Origin: CAKMMH01 sp927798255
Lineage (GTDB): Bacteria > Bdellovibrionota_C > UBA2361 > CAKMMH01
NCBI GenBank assembly: GCA_034180415.1
Contig: JAXFOK010000076.1
Coordinates: forward strand, 1-9,895
Length of the DNA: 9,895 bases
Direction of reading: 5' to 3'
Shown: positions 1 through 6,520 of the stretch, in pieces
Layout: each line of letters starts with the position of its first letter
How positions within the stretch are numbered: position 1 is the stretch's first letter
Made by a program: the position numbers and the translations under genes
Notes under the pieces: generated by a model
Databases searched by the model: none
What the model was told of the DNA's origin: nothing
Seen by the model: the letters and a program-made list of their open reading frames with translations, nothing else

Positions 1-1
1 A

Positions 2-187
2 TTATCGCTGAATTCCTTACAACTTTTTGCTTCAAAGTATAAACTTTATCTCCCAACAGAAGATGAACTAAGAAAGGAAATAGAAAATCAAAAAAATATT
101 TTTTATCTACAACAAAAAGATTCATTAGGCTTGAAAATGAGATTTTATTCTTTTAGATTTTTATTGGTCATTTTATTTGTAAAATAA
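2..187 (+). CDS. C-terminal end of a probable DUF1016/PDDEXK nuclease (partial)
   Basis: An open frame enters from the left edge and stops with TAA at 185-187, giving the last ~61 residues of a protein whose start lies outside the window. The segment reading FASKYKLYLPTEDELRKEIE resembles the C-terminal tail of DUF1016 (YhcG-type, PDDEXK superfamily) nucleases, where an 'AxxYxLxLPxExxLxxEIE' ending is common. These proteins are often found beside restriction-modification genes or as stand-alone genes of unclear role. After residue ~46 the sequence becomes hydrophobic and low in complexity, and it overlaps the 3' end of the convergent exonuclease gene by about 40 bases. The natural stop may therefore have been lost and the frame extended. 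The family call rests on one short segment; no catalytic residues are visible because the nuclease core lies upstream. Confidence 0.5.
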   Translation, partial: LSLNSLQLFASKYKLYLPTEDELRKEIENQKNIFYLQQKDSLGLKMRFYSFRFLLVILFVK

Positions 188-732
188 TGCGTTGCATAAG
201 ACATACTTCTTACATCATGAAGTGCATTATGGACATGACCAGAAGATAACTTTTTAATAGAAATCCCTGTTGCTTTATAAAGTGTGCCACTTGTATATTT
301 TGTCGCATCAAGCCCCCAAGAAACAAGCATCGGCTTTACTCTTATAAATTCTTTTAAAGGATTTTTAACACCATAGTAACTACAATTTTGAGAAAGTACA
401 CTATAATCTGCATCCATAGTGTAAACTTGAATATCAGCACAAAACTTACAAAGCATATCTAGTGCTTCTAAAAAATCTAAACCCTTATTATCAACTTCTT
501 CCTGTGTAATATGTGTAAGCTCTGTAAAAAAAGGTGGAAGAATTTTTGTGTATTTAGGTTTACATAATATATTAAATGTTTCTAACTCTTTATTAGTTTT
601 AACATCAACTTTTATCGCAGCTATCTGTATAACTTGTCTTAAATTCTTATCAGTTGGGCGACCATATTCTTTTGTCATCTCAGGATAAACATATTCTAAG
701 TCTAAATAAATTCTACAATCTTTATTATTCAT
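145..732 (-). CDS. DEDDh-type 3'-5' exonuclease (DnaQ/RNase T-like)
   Basis: This 195-residue protein has the order of motifs expected of the DEDDh exonuclease fold, which removes nucleotides from 3' ends using two metal ions. Motif I is IYLDLEY, with acidic residues D11 and E13. A conserved helix region reads LTHIT (72-76), matching the LTGIT segment of DnaQ relatives. Motif II is around YTMDADY, with D107 or D109. Motif III is HNALHDV, with H168 and D173. The length fits a stand-alone exonuclease domain, so it need not be a polymerase subunit. No signal peptide or extra domain is seen, so it should act in the cytoplasm on DNA or RNA ends; the substrate cannot be told. The start at 732 is the first ATG of the frame; only a weak GAG-type ribosome binding site precedes it. 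The gene appears intact, unlike most of its neighbours, and converges with the nuclease tail at the left edge. Confidence 0.75.
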   Translation of the reverse strand: MNNKDCRIYLDLEYVYPEMTKEYGRPTDKNLRQVIQIAAIKVDVKTNKELETFNILCKPKYTKILPPFFTELTHITQEEVDNKGLDFLEALDMLCKFCADIQVYTMDADYSVLSQNCSYYGVKNPLKEFIRVKPMLVSWGLDATKYTSGTLYKATGISIKKLSSGHVHNALHDVRSMSYATHYFTNKMTNKNLKE

Positions 733-779
733 AAAATAACTCTATAAAATATAATCTTCTTGGATTTATATTTGCATAA

Positions 780-983
780 ATGTTGTTTGTAAGTTCTTTT
801 CCATTTGATATTAGAATAAATAATATTATATCTCTTAAAGGTTTTAAATCTTTTCCCAAAAATTTACACTCAAAATATATCGTTTACACAGGTGATAAAG
901 AACTCCTAATTGATGATGTTAGAGTTTTACCATTTGAGATTTTCGTAAAAAGACTTCATTTGGGAAAAATCATTCTAACTTAA
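780..983 (+). pseudogene. C-terminal remnant, possibly of an AAA+/DUF4143 ATPase
   Basis: A 67-codon open frame with a stop codon (TAA) immediately before its ATG and no ribosome binding site. The part reading GFKSFPKNLHSKYIVYTGD, followed by a 'DVRVLPFEIF' segment, resembles the very C-terminal strand-helix-strand of AAA+ ATPases with a DUF4143 domain. In that family an 'xxIVYTGDxExxxxxVxxLPF' tail ends the nuclease-like domain. Only about 50 residues match the expected shape, so the ATPase core is absent and the piece cannot be functional as such. It looks like the leftover 3' end of a larger gene cut off at about 775. It starts about 50 bases upstream of the divergent exonuclease start. 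The family call is tentative; it could be an unrelated small protein. Confidence 0.35.
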
Positions 984-1115
984 AATATTTAATAAATTAA
1001 GCTTATTATACAAGTATTAATATAAATACAACACAACCATTTAAAAATCAGTGTATAAAAGTCAGACTAATCAAGAATCTTTGAATATCTTTAAATATAG
1101 TATAAGTAATTTTAA

Positions 1116-1466
1116 ATAAGCGGTGATGGCGAAAATGCAAAAACATCAGAACAAGAATTAATGACTAATAAAGAAGTTTAAAAAAAATTCATAAACCTTA
1201 CCGTACAAAATTATCTCGCTGACAAATACGACTTAATCCTTTTGGACCATGGTGGTGGTGATCTTGATGGATTCGGTTTAAATGATCACTCATCTGCTTC
1301 TTTAGTAGATTATCTTGACTCTATGAATTTTTCAGAACTTATTGACGCACTATCAGATAACGATATAATCAAGACAAAGGGCAAATTTGATTTTATAAAT
1401 TTTGATGCTTGCCTTATGAATAACCTAGAGCTTAATCTTGCTCTTTCTAGTCTTACAGATTACTAC
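1116..1466 (+). pseudogene. Broken clostripain-family (peptidase C11) gene fragment
   Basis: One reading frame from about 1116 encodes the central part of a clostripain (C11) cysteine peptidase. It begins ISGDGENAKTS, passes an in-frame TAA at 1179-1181 (between KEV and KKFIN), and continues through KYDLILLDHGGG and FDFINFDACLM to ALSSLTDYYI. The His of DHGGG and the Cys of DACLM correspond to the catalytic His-Cys dyad of the family, so the active-site core was still intact when the gene broke. The N-terminal part with its expected signal peptide and the C-terminal half of the domain are missing. At about 1467 the frame passes directly into an Fn3-like repeat in a different frame. The gene is therefore inactivated by truncation at both ends plus a nonsense codon. 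The intact protein would have been a secreted or cell-surface protease. Confidence 0.7.
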
Positions 1467-1790
1467 ATAGTACTACATTTGATATTAATCAAAAAGGCAC
1501 AAGCATTAAACAAGTTAAAAAAGGTGGGAATACTCTTACCGTAAAATGGAATAGACAAAAAACAAGAATGTCTAAAAGTTTTATTACAGGATATCAAATA
1601 GAACTTGCAACAAATAATGAATTTACAGAAAACAGAAAGAGAGTATCTGTAAAAGGATACAAGAAATCATCAAGAAGAATTTATAATTTAAAAAATGATG
1701 AAAAATACTTTGCTCGTATCCGTACATACAAAACTATAAACTGAAAAAAATATTTTTCTAAATGGTCAAGAGTTAGGAAAACAAGGTAAA
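1467..1790 (+). repeat. Direct repeat copy 1: Fn3-like C-terminal module of a surface protein (broken)
   Basis: This stretch is repeated in the same orientation at 8686-9008. By eye the cores differ at roughly 13 positions plus one single-base indel over about 306 bases (near 95% identity). Translated in the frame containing TTFDIN, it gives KGTSIKQVKKGGNTLTVKW, ITGYQIELATNNEF, then YFARIRTYKTIN, and ends KWSRVRK. That is the pattern of a fibronectin type III-like or Ig-like module found at the C-terminal end of large secreted proteins of anaerobic gut and oral bacteria. An in-frame TGA at about 1742 and loss of frame with the upstream clostripain piece show that this copy is dead. It ends only a few bases before the stop codon of the minus-strand operon. 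Confidence 0.75.
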
Positions 1791-1803
1791 ATGTGGAAAA
1801 TTA

Positions 1804-3069
1804 CTACAATACTGAAAAATCACATTCTAAAAAATTAAAGTTTTTCACATTATCTTTTGCAAGGTATATACTATTCATTTTAATAATAGGAATTATTGGA
1901 AAAGTTTTATTAAAAATATTAATTATTTGCTTTTTCGTTAATTTATCATTTTTAATTAAATCATAATTTGACAAAAACTCTTCATTTTTTGTTACCTTTG
2001 AAAGTAAATAAAAATATGGACTATTGTAAAATGCCATATTATTAATATATAAAGGATATATTAACTTTAAATTAATATCATTTTGATTTTTTTCTGCATA
2101 TTTATTTTTTACAAGCATTATATTGATATTAATTTCTGAAAGTTGGCTTTGAATGATTTTTGCCACTATTTCATTTGGATAGAAAAGGTCATAACCCATT
2201 GTTAAATTTATATTTATAAAATTACAAATTCTATGAAAAAAATAATTACTACAATCATTCATATTTAAATTAAAATCTAAAGCACTCGAGACATAACCAA
2301 ATAATCTTCTTACTATCTCTTCCCTATTTATCCCAAAATAGATAGCTTCTCTTAATTTTAGAAAATCATCTCTTAACAATTTATTAGAAAATTCTAAGCA
2401 CATAAATATAAAACTTGGATAAATATTTAATTCATTAAAATTTTTTATCTTATTATAAGGGAACATCGTATTATTAGTTATATCTAATTCATCGTTTAAA
2501 AAATATTTTACATCTTTTTTAAAATTCTTAGAAACAGAAAACGTCAAATCATTATTACAAACAAAATGGCATTTATTTCTATAATATTGATTTCTTTTAA
2601 GATGAATTTTATATCTAGAATTATTACTTATATAATATGGACCACATGTAATATTAAAAGATTTTACAGGTGACAATTGATAAAATGATAAAATATACTT
2701 AAAATTTTTATTTTTACATTTTAATTTAATATCAAATTTATATTTATCAATATATTTAACATCATCAATATCAGATAAAAACATTCCTATTAGACATTTT
2801 TGTGTCATTAAAAATTTTATATAAGAGACATAATCTTTAGCAGTTACATTAGTGCCATCATAATAAAAAATATCTTTTCTTAAAATTATTCTAAAGGTCT
2901 TATCTTCATAAATTTCAAATTTCTCACAATCATTAAAAATGTAGTCTTTATGTTTAAAATTATATTTAATTAAATGACTAGAAACAGCAGAATATACTAT
3001 TTTACTAGCATAATCTACTGACATAAAAATATTACTTGTTAATGGTTTACAATCAATTCTAAAAATCAT
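1804..3069 (-). CDS. Cytosolic SBP_bac_5-type peptide-binding protein of the peptide-modification operon
   Basis: The 421-residue product matches the layout of family 5 extracellular solute-binding proteins (OppA, DppA, NikA and YejA types). Residues 59-80 (FRIILRKDIFYYDGTNVTAKDY) correspond to the 'tFhLRkgvkFhDGtpvTAeDv' signature. Residues 142-163 contain CGPYYI and HLKRNQYY, matching 'GTGPYkf…leRNpdYw'. Residues 239-258 (LREAIYFGINREEIVRRLFG) match 'vRqAlnyaiDReaiv'. The C-terminal FPIIPIIKMNSIYLAKDNVKNF fits the family end. It starts MIFRIDCKPL, with no signal peptide or lipobox, and is about 100 residues shorter than usual. It should therefore stay in the cytoplasm and cannot feed an ABC importer; no permease or ATPase gene is nearby. 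Its ATG overlaps the TAA of the ThiF-like gene by one base (TAATG), which points to coupled translation. I infer that it binds the operon's peptide or modified product, as a chaperone, substrate presenter or immunity binder. Confidence 0.7.
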   Translation of the reverse strand: MIFRIDCKPLTSNIFMSVDYASKIVYSAVSSHLIKYNFKHKDYIFNDCEKFEIYEDKTFRIILRKDIFYYDGTNVTAKDYVSYIKFLMTQKCLIGMFLSDIDDVKYIDKYKFDIKLKCKNKNFKYILSFYQLSPVKSFNITCGPYYISNNSRYKIHLKRNQYYRNKCHFVCNNDLTFSVSKNFKKDVKYFLNDELDITNNTMFPYNKIKNFNELNIYPSFIFMCLEFSNKLLRDDFLKLREAIYFGINREEIVRRLFGYVSSALDFNLNMNDCSNYFFHRICNFININLTMGYDLFYPNEIVAKIIQSQLSEININIMLVKNKYAEKNQNDINLKLIYPLYINNMAFYNSPYFYLLSKVTKNEEFLSNYDLIKNDKLTKKQIINIFNKTFPIIPIIKMNSIYLAKDNVKNFNFLECDFSVL

Positions 3070-4016
3070 TATTCAAAAAAACTCAATTCATAGCATTTAT
3101 TTAAAGATTTGACTTTTTCAAGCTTTCCCATTAAAAAAAACATAATATCCATTGATAAATAAGCTGAAACAATAGAATTAGTCATACTGATAGAACCAGC
3201 AACAGGAAAAGCCTCTGCACCACTATTAACTAATTTATCATATTTCATTAAAAATTGACGTTTTAATTCATTATTATTTAAAATTGGTCCAACACTACCA
3301 CTTTTAATTCCTACACCAGAAAAAGAACAAGGAATATCTAATTCGATTGATGCCTCAATAACACTTTTATTTATTTTTGCAAATGGTAAATCAGCGGCAC
3401 AGACAATAAAATCACAAGAATTTTTCCTTATTATTGACACCAAATCATTCTTACATTCAATTTTTTTCTTATATAATAAAAAATTCAAACTTTTATCTTT
3501 TTTACAAAAAATTTTTTTCACTACGTCAAGTTTATTCTTCCCTACATCATCTACTCCAAAAATCAATTGTCTATTTAAATTTGTTATATCAATATAATCA
3601 TAATCAACAAGGACAAATTTCTTAATACCTAATGCAATAAGGTGATTGATAATTTCTATACCTATTCCCCCTACACCTATTATCATAATGGTTTTTTTTA
3701 AAATTTTTTCTATAACAACATCATTAAAAAGCATATATAAAAGATGATTTGTTTTCTCTAACGATGTCTTTTGATATTTAATAAATCTTTCATTAACAAT
3801 ACAAAGTAAACCAATTTCAATTAATTTACCAATAATCATTTCATTTTTACTAGATATCTCTACTAAGTTATTATTCTTATATATATCATATAATAAAATT
3901 TCTTCTTCGTTCGTAACCTCTTTTTTATAAGAATTTCCCTCAATTTTGAATAAAATCTGATTATTCTGCAAAAACAACAAAGTAACTAAATCGTTTTTAA
4001 TAACATATTTCTTCAT
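3069..4016 (-). CDS. ThiF/MccB-like E1 adenylating enzyme with a possible N-terminal peptide-binding domain
   Basis: The 315-residue product has a small N-terminal domain (about 1-80) followed by an E1-like adenylation domain (about 95-315). Seen in the latter: nucleotide-binding GVGGIG (114-119), VDYDYIDITNLNRQ (137-150) with the conserved Asp and Arg/Gln, GKNKLDVV with the usual lysine at K162, and CAADLP (206-211) with D209. Enzymes of this family activate a C-terminal carboxylate with ATP. MccB uses this to build the peptide-AMP bond of microcin C, and ThiF and MoeB act on Gly-Gly proteins. The N-terminal domain (strands, then EEEILLYDIYKNNN and MIIGKLIEIGLL) looks like the winged-helix 'peptide clamp'/RRE of MccB and PqqD. 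The paired CxxC zinc motifs common in this family are not visible. It starts 14 bases after the upstream stop without a clear ribosome binding site, which suggests translational coupling. Substrate is inferred from the short peptide gene at the head of the operon. Confidence 0.78.
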   Translation of the reverse strand: MKKYVIKNDLVTLLFLQNNQILFKIEGNSYKKEVTNEEEILLYDIYKNNNLVEISSKNEMIIGKLIEIGLLCIVNERFIKYQKTSLEKTNHLLYMLFNDVVIEKILKKTIMIIGVGGIGIEIINHLIALGIKKFVLVDYDYIDITNLNRQLIFGVDDVGKNKLDVVKKIFCKKDKSLNFLLYKKKIECKNDLVSIIRKNSCDFIVCAADLPFAKINKSVIEASIELDIPCSFSGVGIKSGSVGPILNNNELKRQFLMKYDKLVNSGAEAFPVAGSISMTNSIVSAYLSMDIMFFLMGKLEKVKSLNKCYELSFFE

Positions 4017-4030
4017 AAAAATCTATAAGA

Positions 4031-5932
4031 CTAAAGTAATTTCTCAACATCATTTGTTACATTATAATATTGGTAAAACTCCTCCTCTGGACTATAATTT
4101 TCACCAAGTGATATACCTTTGTCTAAATTTATAAAGCTTCTCATATTTTCCGTTCTGATATCAAAAAAATCATAACTCATTGCACCAATTTCTATAAATT
4201 TAGTATAAATTGAATTTCTTAAATCTTGAGCCACTTTGAAAAATTCTTGAGCTTTTAAAAATAATTTGTAATCCTCTTCTTCATAAGAATTTCTATCAAA
4301 ATTTTTACTAAATAAATCATCAAACTGCAAACCATATTTATCTAAAACAGGTATTAATTTGAAATAAGTTTCTTTTGCGACAATACCATTCGGAATCATC
4401 TGATCAAGTGCTAAATGATATGCCATAATTATTTCATCATATAATATATTATTATAACTTAAATCTTTTTCCTTATTTTCTAAACAACTTCTAACTCTAT
4501 TAACGCTATCTTCATATAATTTCTTAAGTGAACTACCGTCAAGGTTTCTAGAAACAATTTTTGCTCTTGATAATAACTCTTTAAAAAATGAAAAATTTTT
4601 AATTCTTTCATATTCTAAATGCCACAAATATGCATCATAATCTGTTGAAATTATAGTTTTTTGCTTTAAATATTTTCTTAGAAAAATATTAATTTTATCC
4701 ATTTTATCATTATCAATATCTGGTGGAATATTTACCCAAACACCATCTATTGTAGGTTTCACCAAAATCCTTATTCCCTCAAAATTTATTTCACTAATTC
4801 CTTCGAAATCAACTAAACTCTTAAATGAAAAATTTCTCTTTATTGATAAAGTGATTTCTATATCACCTTGCTTAATAATACCATTTTCAGCGTCAAGAAA
4901 AACTTCACCACCATCTTTAAAAATATTTTTTACGTCTTTTATCCCAGAAATACAAGGTATTCCTAATTCTCTTGAAACAATAGCAGAATGTGAAAGAAGA
5001 GAACCATCTGCGACAATCAAACCAGATGCTTTTTTTATCATTGGAACATAATCTACATCTGTATAATTTGCTATAAGAATTCCTCCTTTTGGAAATGAAG
5101 CTATCTGCTTATGAATATCTTCATCTTCATCTAATATAAAAGCCTTTCCTTTCGCTATTCCTTTTGATGCAATTATTCCTTCTGTTTCGATATCATCTAA
5201 AATAGGAAATCTAGTAATTGGCCTTGCTTGCAAAAAATAAATTTTACCATCATTATCTATACACCACTCAATATCCATTTCTTTATTAAAAAAATTATTT
5301 ATCTTTCTTATACCTTCTACTAGTTTATTTATGCATGAAATATCTAATGGATTTCCAAAAAATTTAACATCCGTTCTTCTACTGTCTTTAGCGACTATAA
5401 TCCTTGATGCTGTTTCCTTTCCAGAAACCAAACTCTCACCTAATCCTTTTACAGCCTCTATTAAAATTACATCTTCACCATTTGTATCTATTGCTCTTGT
5501 AAAAGCCACACCTGAAATACTAGGTTCAATCATTAATTGAATAATAACATTCATCTTTTTAGGATTATTGCTACCAGAATATTCTTTAACTCTATTATTT
5601 TGAACGCTATTGGCTACTTTATTTATTGCATTTAACACATCTTCCAAATTATTTCTAACATTTAAAACTGTATCAAACATTCCAGCAAATGAATTTTCAT
5701 CACTATCTTCACCGACTGCAGAAGAACGAACAGCAAATTTTTCACTACACTTAAATAGTTTTAAAAATTCCCTAATATCTACAATTATTTTTTCATCCTT
5801 ATTTTTCAAATTATCTAAGTCATCACTAGAAAGTACAACCCCTCTTGGTACATTAATATCTACTCTTAATAAATTGGAAAGCCCGTAAGCCTTACCACCA
5901 TGTAATTTATTCGCATCTTTTAGATTAAGCAT
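4031..5932 (-). CDS. ATP-grasp/phosphohistidine phosphotransferase (PEP-synthase/rifampin phosphotransferase-like)
   Basis: A 633-residue protein. The start at 5932 (MLNLKDANKLHGGKAYG) is chosen because AGGAG lies about 10 bases upstream. A 15-residue longer frame exists but would run through the hairpin. Residues 1-240 form a PPDK/PEP-synthase ATP-binding domain: GGKAYG (12-17), RSSAVGED (69-76), FAGMFDTVLNV, IEPSISGVAFT, and DIEWCIDNDGKIYFLQARP near 220-238. Residues about 250-350 form the swivelling phosphohistidine domain, with GSLLSHSAIVSRELGIPC and catalytic His315. The chemistry of the family is ATP to AMP plus Pi, with phospho-His as carrier. Instead of a PEP-binding barrel, the last ~270 residues are an unrecognised, probably helical domain, so the acceptor is unlikely to be pyruvate. 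Rifampin phosphotransferase uses a comparable swap, with a different order, to phosphorylate an antibiotic. By position in the operon I infer that the peptide or its intermediate is the acceptor. Confidence 0.78.
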   Translation of the reverse strand: MLNLKDANKLHGGKAYGLSNLLRVDINVPRGVVLSSDDLDNLKNKDEKIIVDIREFLKLFKCSEKFAVRSSAVGEDSDENSFAGMFDTVLNVRNNLEDVLNAINKVANSVQNNRVKEYSGSNNPKKMNVIIQLMIEPSISGVAFTRAIDTNGEDVILIEAVKGLGESLVSGKETASRIIVAKDSRRTDVKFFGNPLDISCINKLVEGIRKINNFFNKEMDIEWCIDNDGKIYFLQARPITRFPILDDIETEGIIASKGIAKGKAFILDEDEDIHKQIASFPKGGILIANYTDVDYVPMIKKASGLIVADGSLLSHSAIVSRELGIPCISGIKDVKNIFKDGGEVFLDAENGIIKQGDIEITLSIKRNFSFKSLVDFEGISEINFEGIRILVKPTIDGVWVNIPPDIDNDKMDKINIFLRKYLKQKTIISTDYDAYLWHLEYERIKNFSFFKELLSRAKIVSRNLDGSSLKKLYEDSVNRVRSCLENKEKDLSYNNILYDEIIMAYHLALDQMIPNGIVAKETYFKLIPVLDKYGLQFDDLFSKNFDRNSYEEEDYKLFLKAQEFFKVAQDLRNSIYTKFIEIGAMSYDFFDIRTENMRSFINLDKGISLGENYSPEEEFYQYYNVTNDVEKLL

Positions 5933-5955
5933 TAAAAAATCACTCCTATAAAATC

Positions 5956-5975
5956 GAGGGGCTAAAAAACCCCTC
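5956..5975 (-). terminator. Hairpin between the peptide gene and the enzyme genes (partial terminator/processing site)
   Basis: On the minus strand GAGGGG and CCCCTC form a six-base-pair, almost all-GC stem around an eight-base T-rich loop, followed by GATTTTAT. It lies 16 bases after the peptide stop codon and just before the ribosome binding site of the phosphotransferase. In such AT-rich DNA a stem like this stands out. The short, imperfect T-tract suggests a leaky terminator or a 3'-end-stabilising stem, which would give many copies of the peptide transcript and few of the enzyme transcript. Microcin C operons use the same arrangement between mccA and mccB. Leakiness is inferred. Confidence 0.6.
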
Positions 5976-5991
5976 AAAAAATTTTATAAAA

Positions 5992-6063
5992 CTAACTTCT
6001 ATGAGTGTTTACTAATTCTAGAAGTTCAAGATCTGTACTAGTAATTTCTTGTTCTTTATTCAT
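5992..6063 (-). CDS. 23-residue peptide, candidate precursor of a modified peptide
   Basis: A 23-codon gene stands at the head of the minus-strand operon. It is called real because AAAAGGAG sits about six bases before its ATG, the best ribosome binding site in the cluster. It is also followed closely by a hairpin and by enzymes of peptide chemistry. The peptide begins MNKEQEITSTD, has an acidic, leucine-rich middle (L12, L14, L15, L17 and V18 with E13 and E16) that could form an amphipathic leader-like helix, and ends N19-T-H-R-S23. There is no Cys, Tyr or Gly, so sactipeptide thioethers, PQQ-type Glu-Tyr crosslinks and Gly-Gly cleavage are unlikely. Thr, Ser, His, Arg and Asn in the last five residues are possible modification sites. 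It does not end in Asn as known MccA peptides do, so microcin C chemistry at the C terminus would need trimming or a different acceptor. No similarity to a named precursor is recognised. Confidence 0.7.
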   Translation of the reverse strand: MNKEQEITSTDLELLELVNTHRS

Positions 6064-6086
6064 AGTATGCTCCTTTTAAAAATAAA

Positions 6087-6153
6087 ATTATATACACAAA
6101 ATATGAATAAAAATTTACAGTATTATAAGTACGATAAAAAAAAAAAAAATCAA
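6087..6153 (-). promoter_or_regulatory. Candidate promoter(s) of the peptide operon with a 14-base homopolymer
   Basis: On the minus strand TTGATT (6153-6148) is followed, 20 bases on, by TATAAT (6127-6122); a second TATAAT lies at 6092-6087. The spacer of the first pair holds most of a run of 14 T (6149-6136). Twenty bases is longer than the usual 17, so this pair may be weak as it stands, and a change in run length would alter its strength. Either box would leave a short leader of about 20-55 bases before the peptide gene. In such AT-rich DNA chance matches are common, so the calls are tentative. Confidence 0.35.
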
Positions 6154-6240
6154 TAAGTTATCTTCAAAAATATAGTTATATATTCAACTAGTGATGGTTT
6201 GCTAAACATATACATATATCATAAAAAATAATAATTATTG

Positions 6241-6363
6241 CTAACGTTCTCTTTTTAAATTTTCTTGAAACATTAAGATACAAATACTAAATTCTTTTTC
6301 ATCGTAATCGTTATAATCAAATAAAAGTACTACGAGAATAATCTCAAAATCATCATAATAACA
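6241..6363 (-). other. Start-less 40-codon open frame in the divergent intergenic region
   Basis: The 457-base divergent region (6064-6520) holds no convincing gene. One minus-strand frame is open from just after a TAA (6366-6364) to a TAG at 6243-6241. It encodes a hydrophobic stretch (IILVVLLF) and then acidic and basic residues, ending MFQENLKRER. It has no ATG, GTG or TTG at its beginning; the only ATG is ten codons from the end and lacks a ribosome binding site. It may be the relic 3' end of an older gene, or chance. The rest of the region appears to be AT-rich promoter and leader sequence. Confidence 0.2.
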
Positions 6364-6435
6364 TTAGACAATTATAAAACGCCTGCAACATATTAATATA
6401 TAATATAAATTCTTACTTAACAGAACAAATAATAC

Positions 6436-6464
6436 TCGACATCTTACTATACTTTTAATATTTA
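6436..6464 (+). promoter_or_regulatory. Candidate promoter of the radical SAM gene
   Basis: TCGACA (6436-6441) resembles a -35 box and is followed after 17 bases by TATTTA (6459-6464) as a possible -10 box. This would start transcription around 6471, about 50 bases before the radical SAM start codon. A TATACT within the spacer (6448-6453) is another possible -10 without a good -35. No operator-like repeat is seen here. Confidence 0.3.
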
Positions 6465-6520
6465 TTAATATAAAGAATTAATTTACAATACGTAAAGAAA
6501 ATTTTCTACAAGAGGTAAAA

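Noticed and set aside
5933..5977. N-terminal extension of the phosphotransferase by 15 codons to an upstream ATG
   Set aside because: The extension would translate through the hairpin stem and has no ribosome binding site, whereas the ATG at 5932 has AGGAG at good spacing and begins with the family-typical GGKAYG region.
6154..6209. Minus-strand 19-codon frame starting MFSKPSLVEY, as a second precursor peptide
   Set aside because: No ribosome binding site precedes its ATG, and it ends just at the candidate -35 box of the peptide operon.
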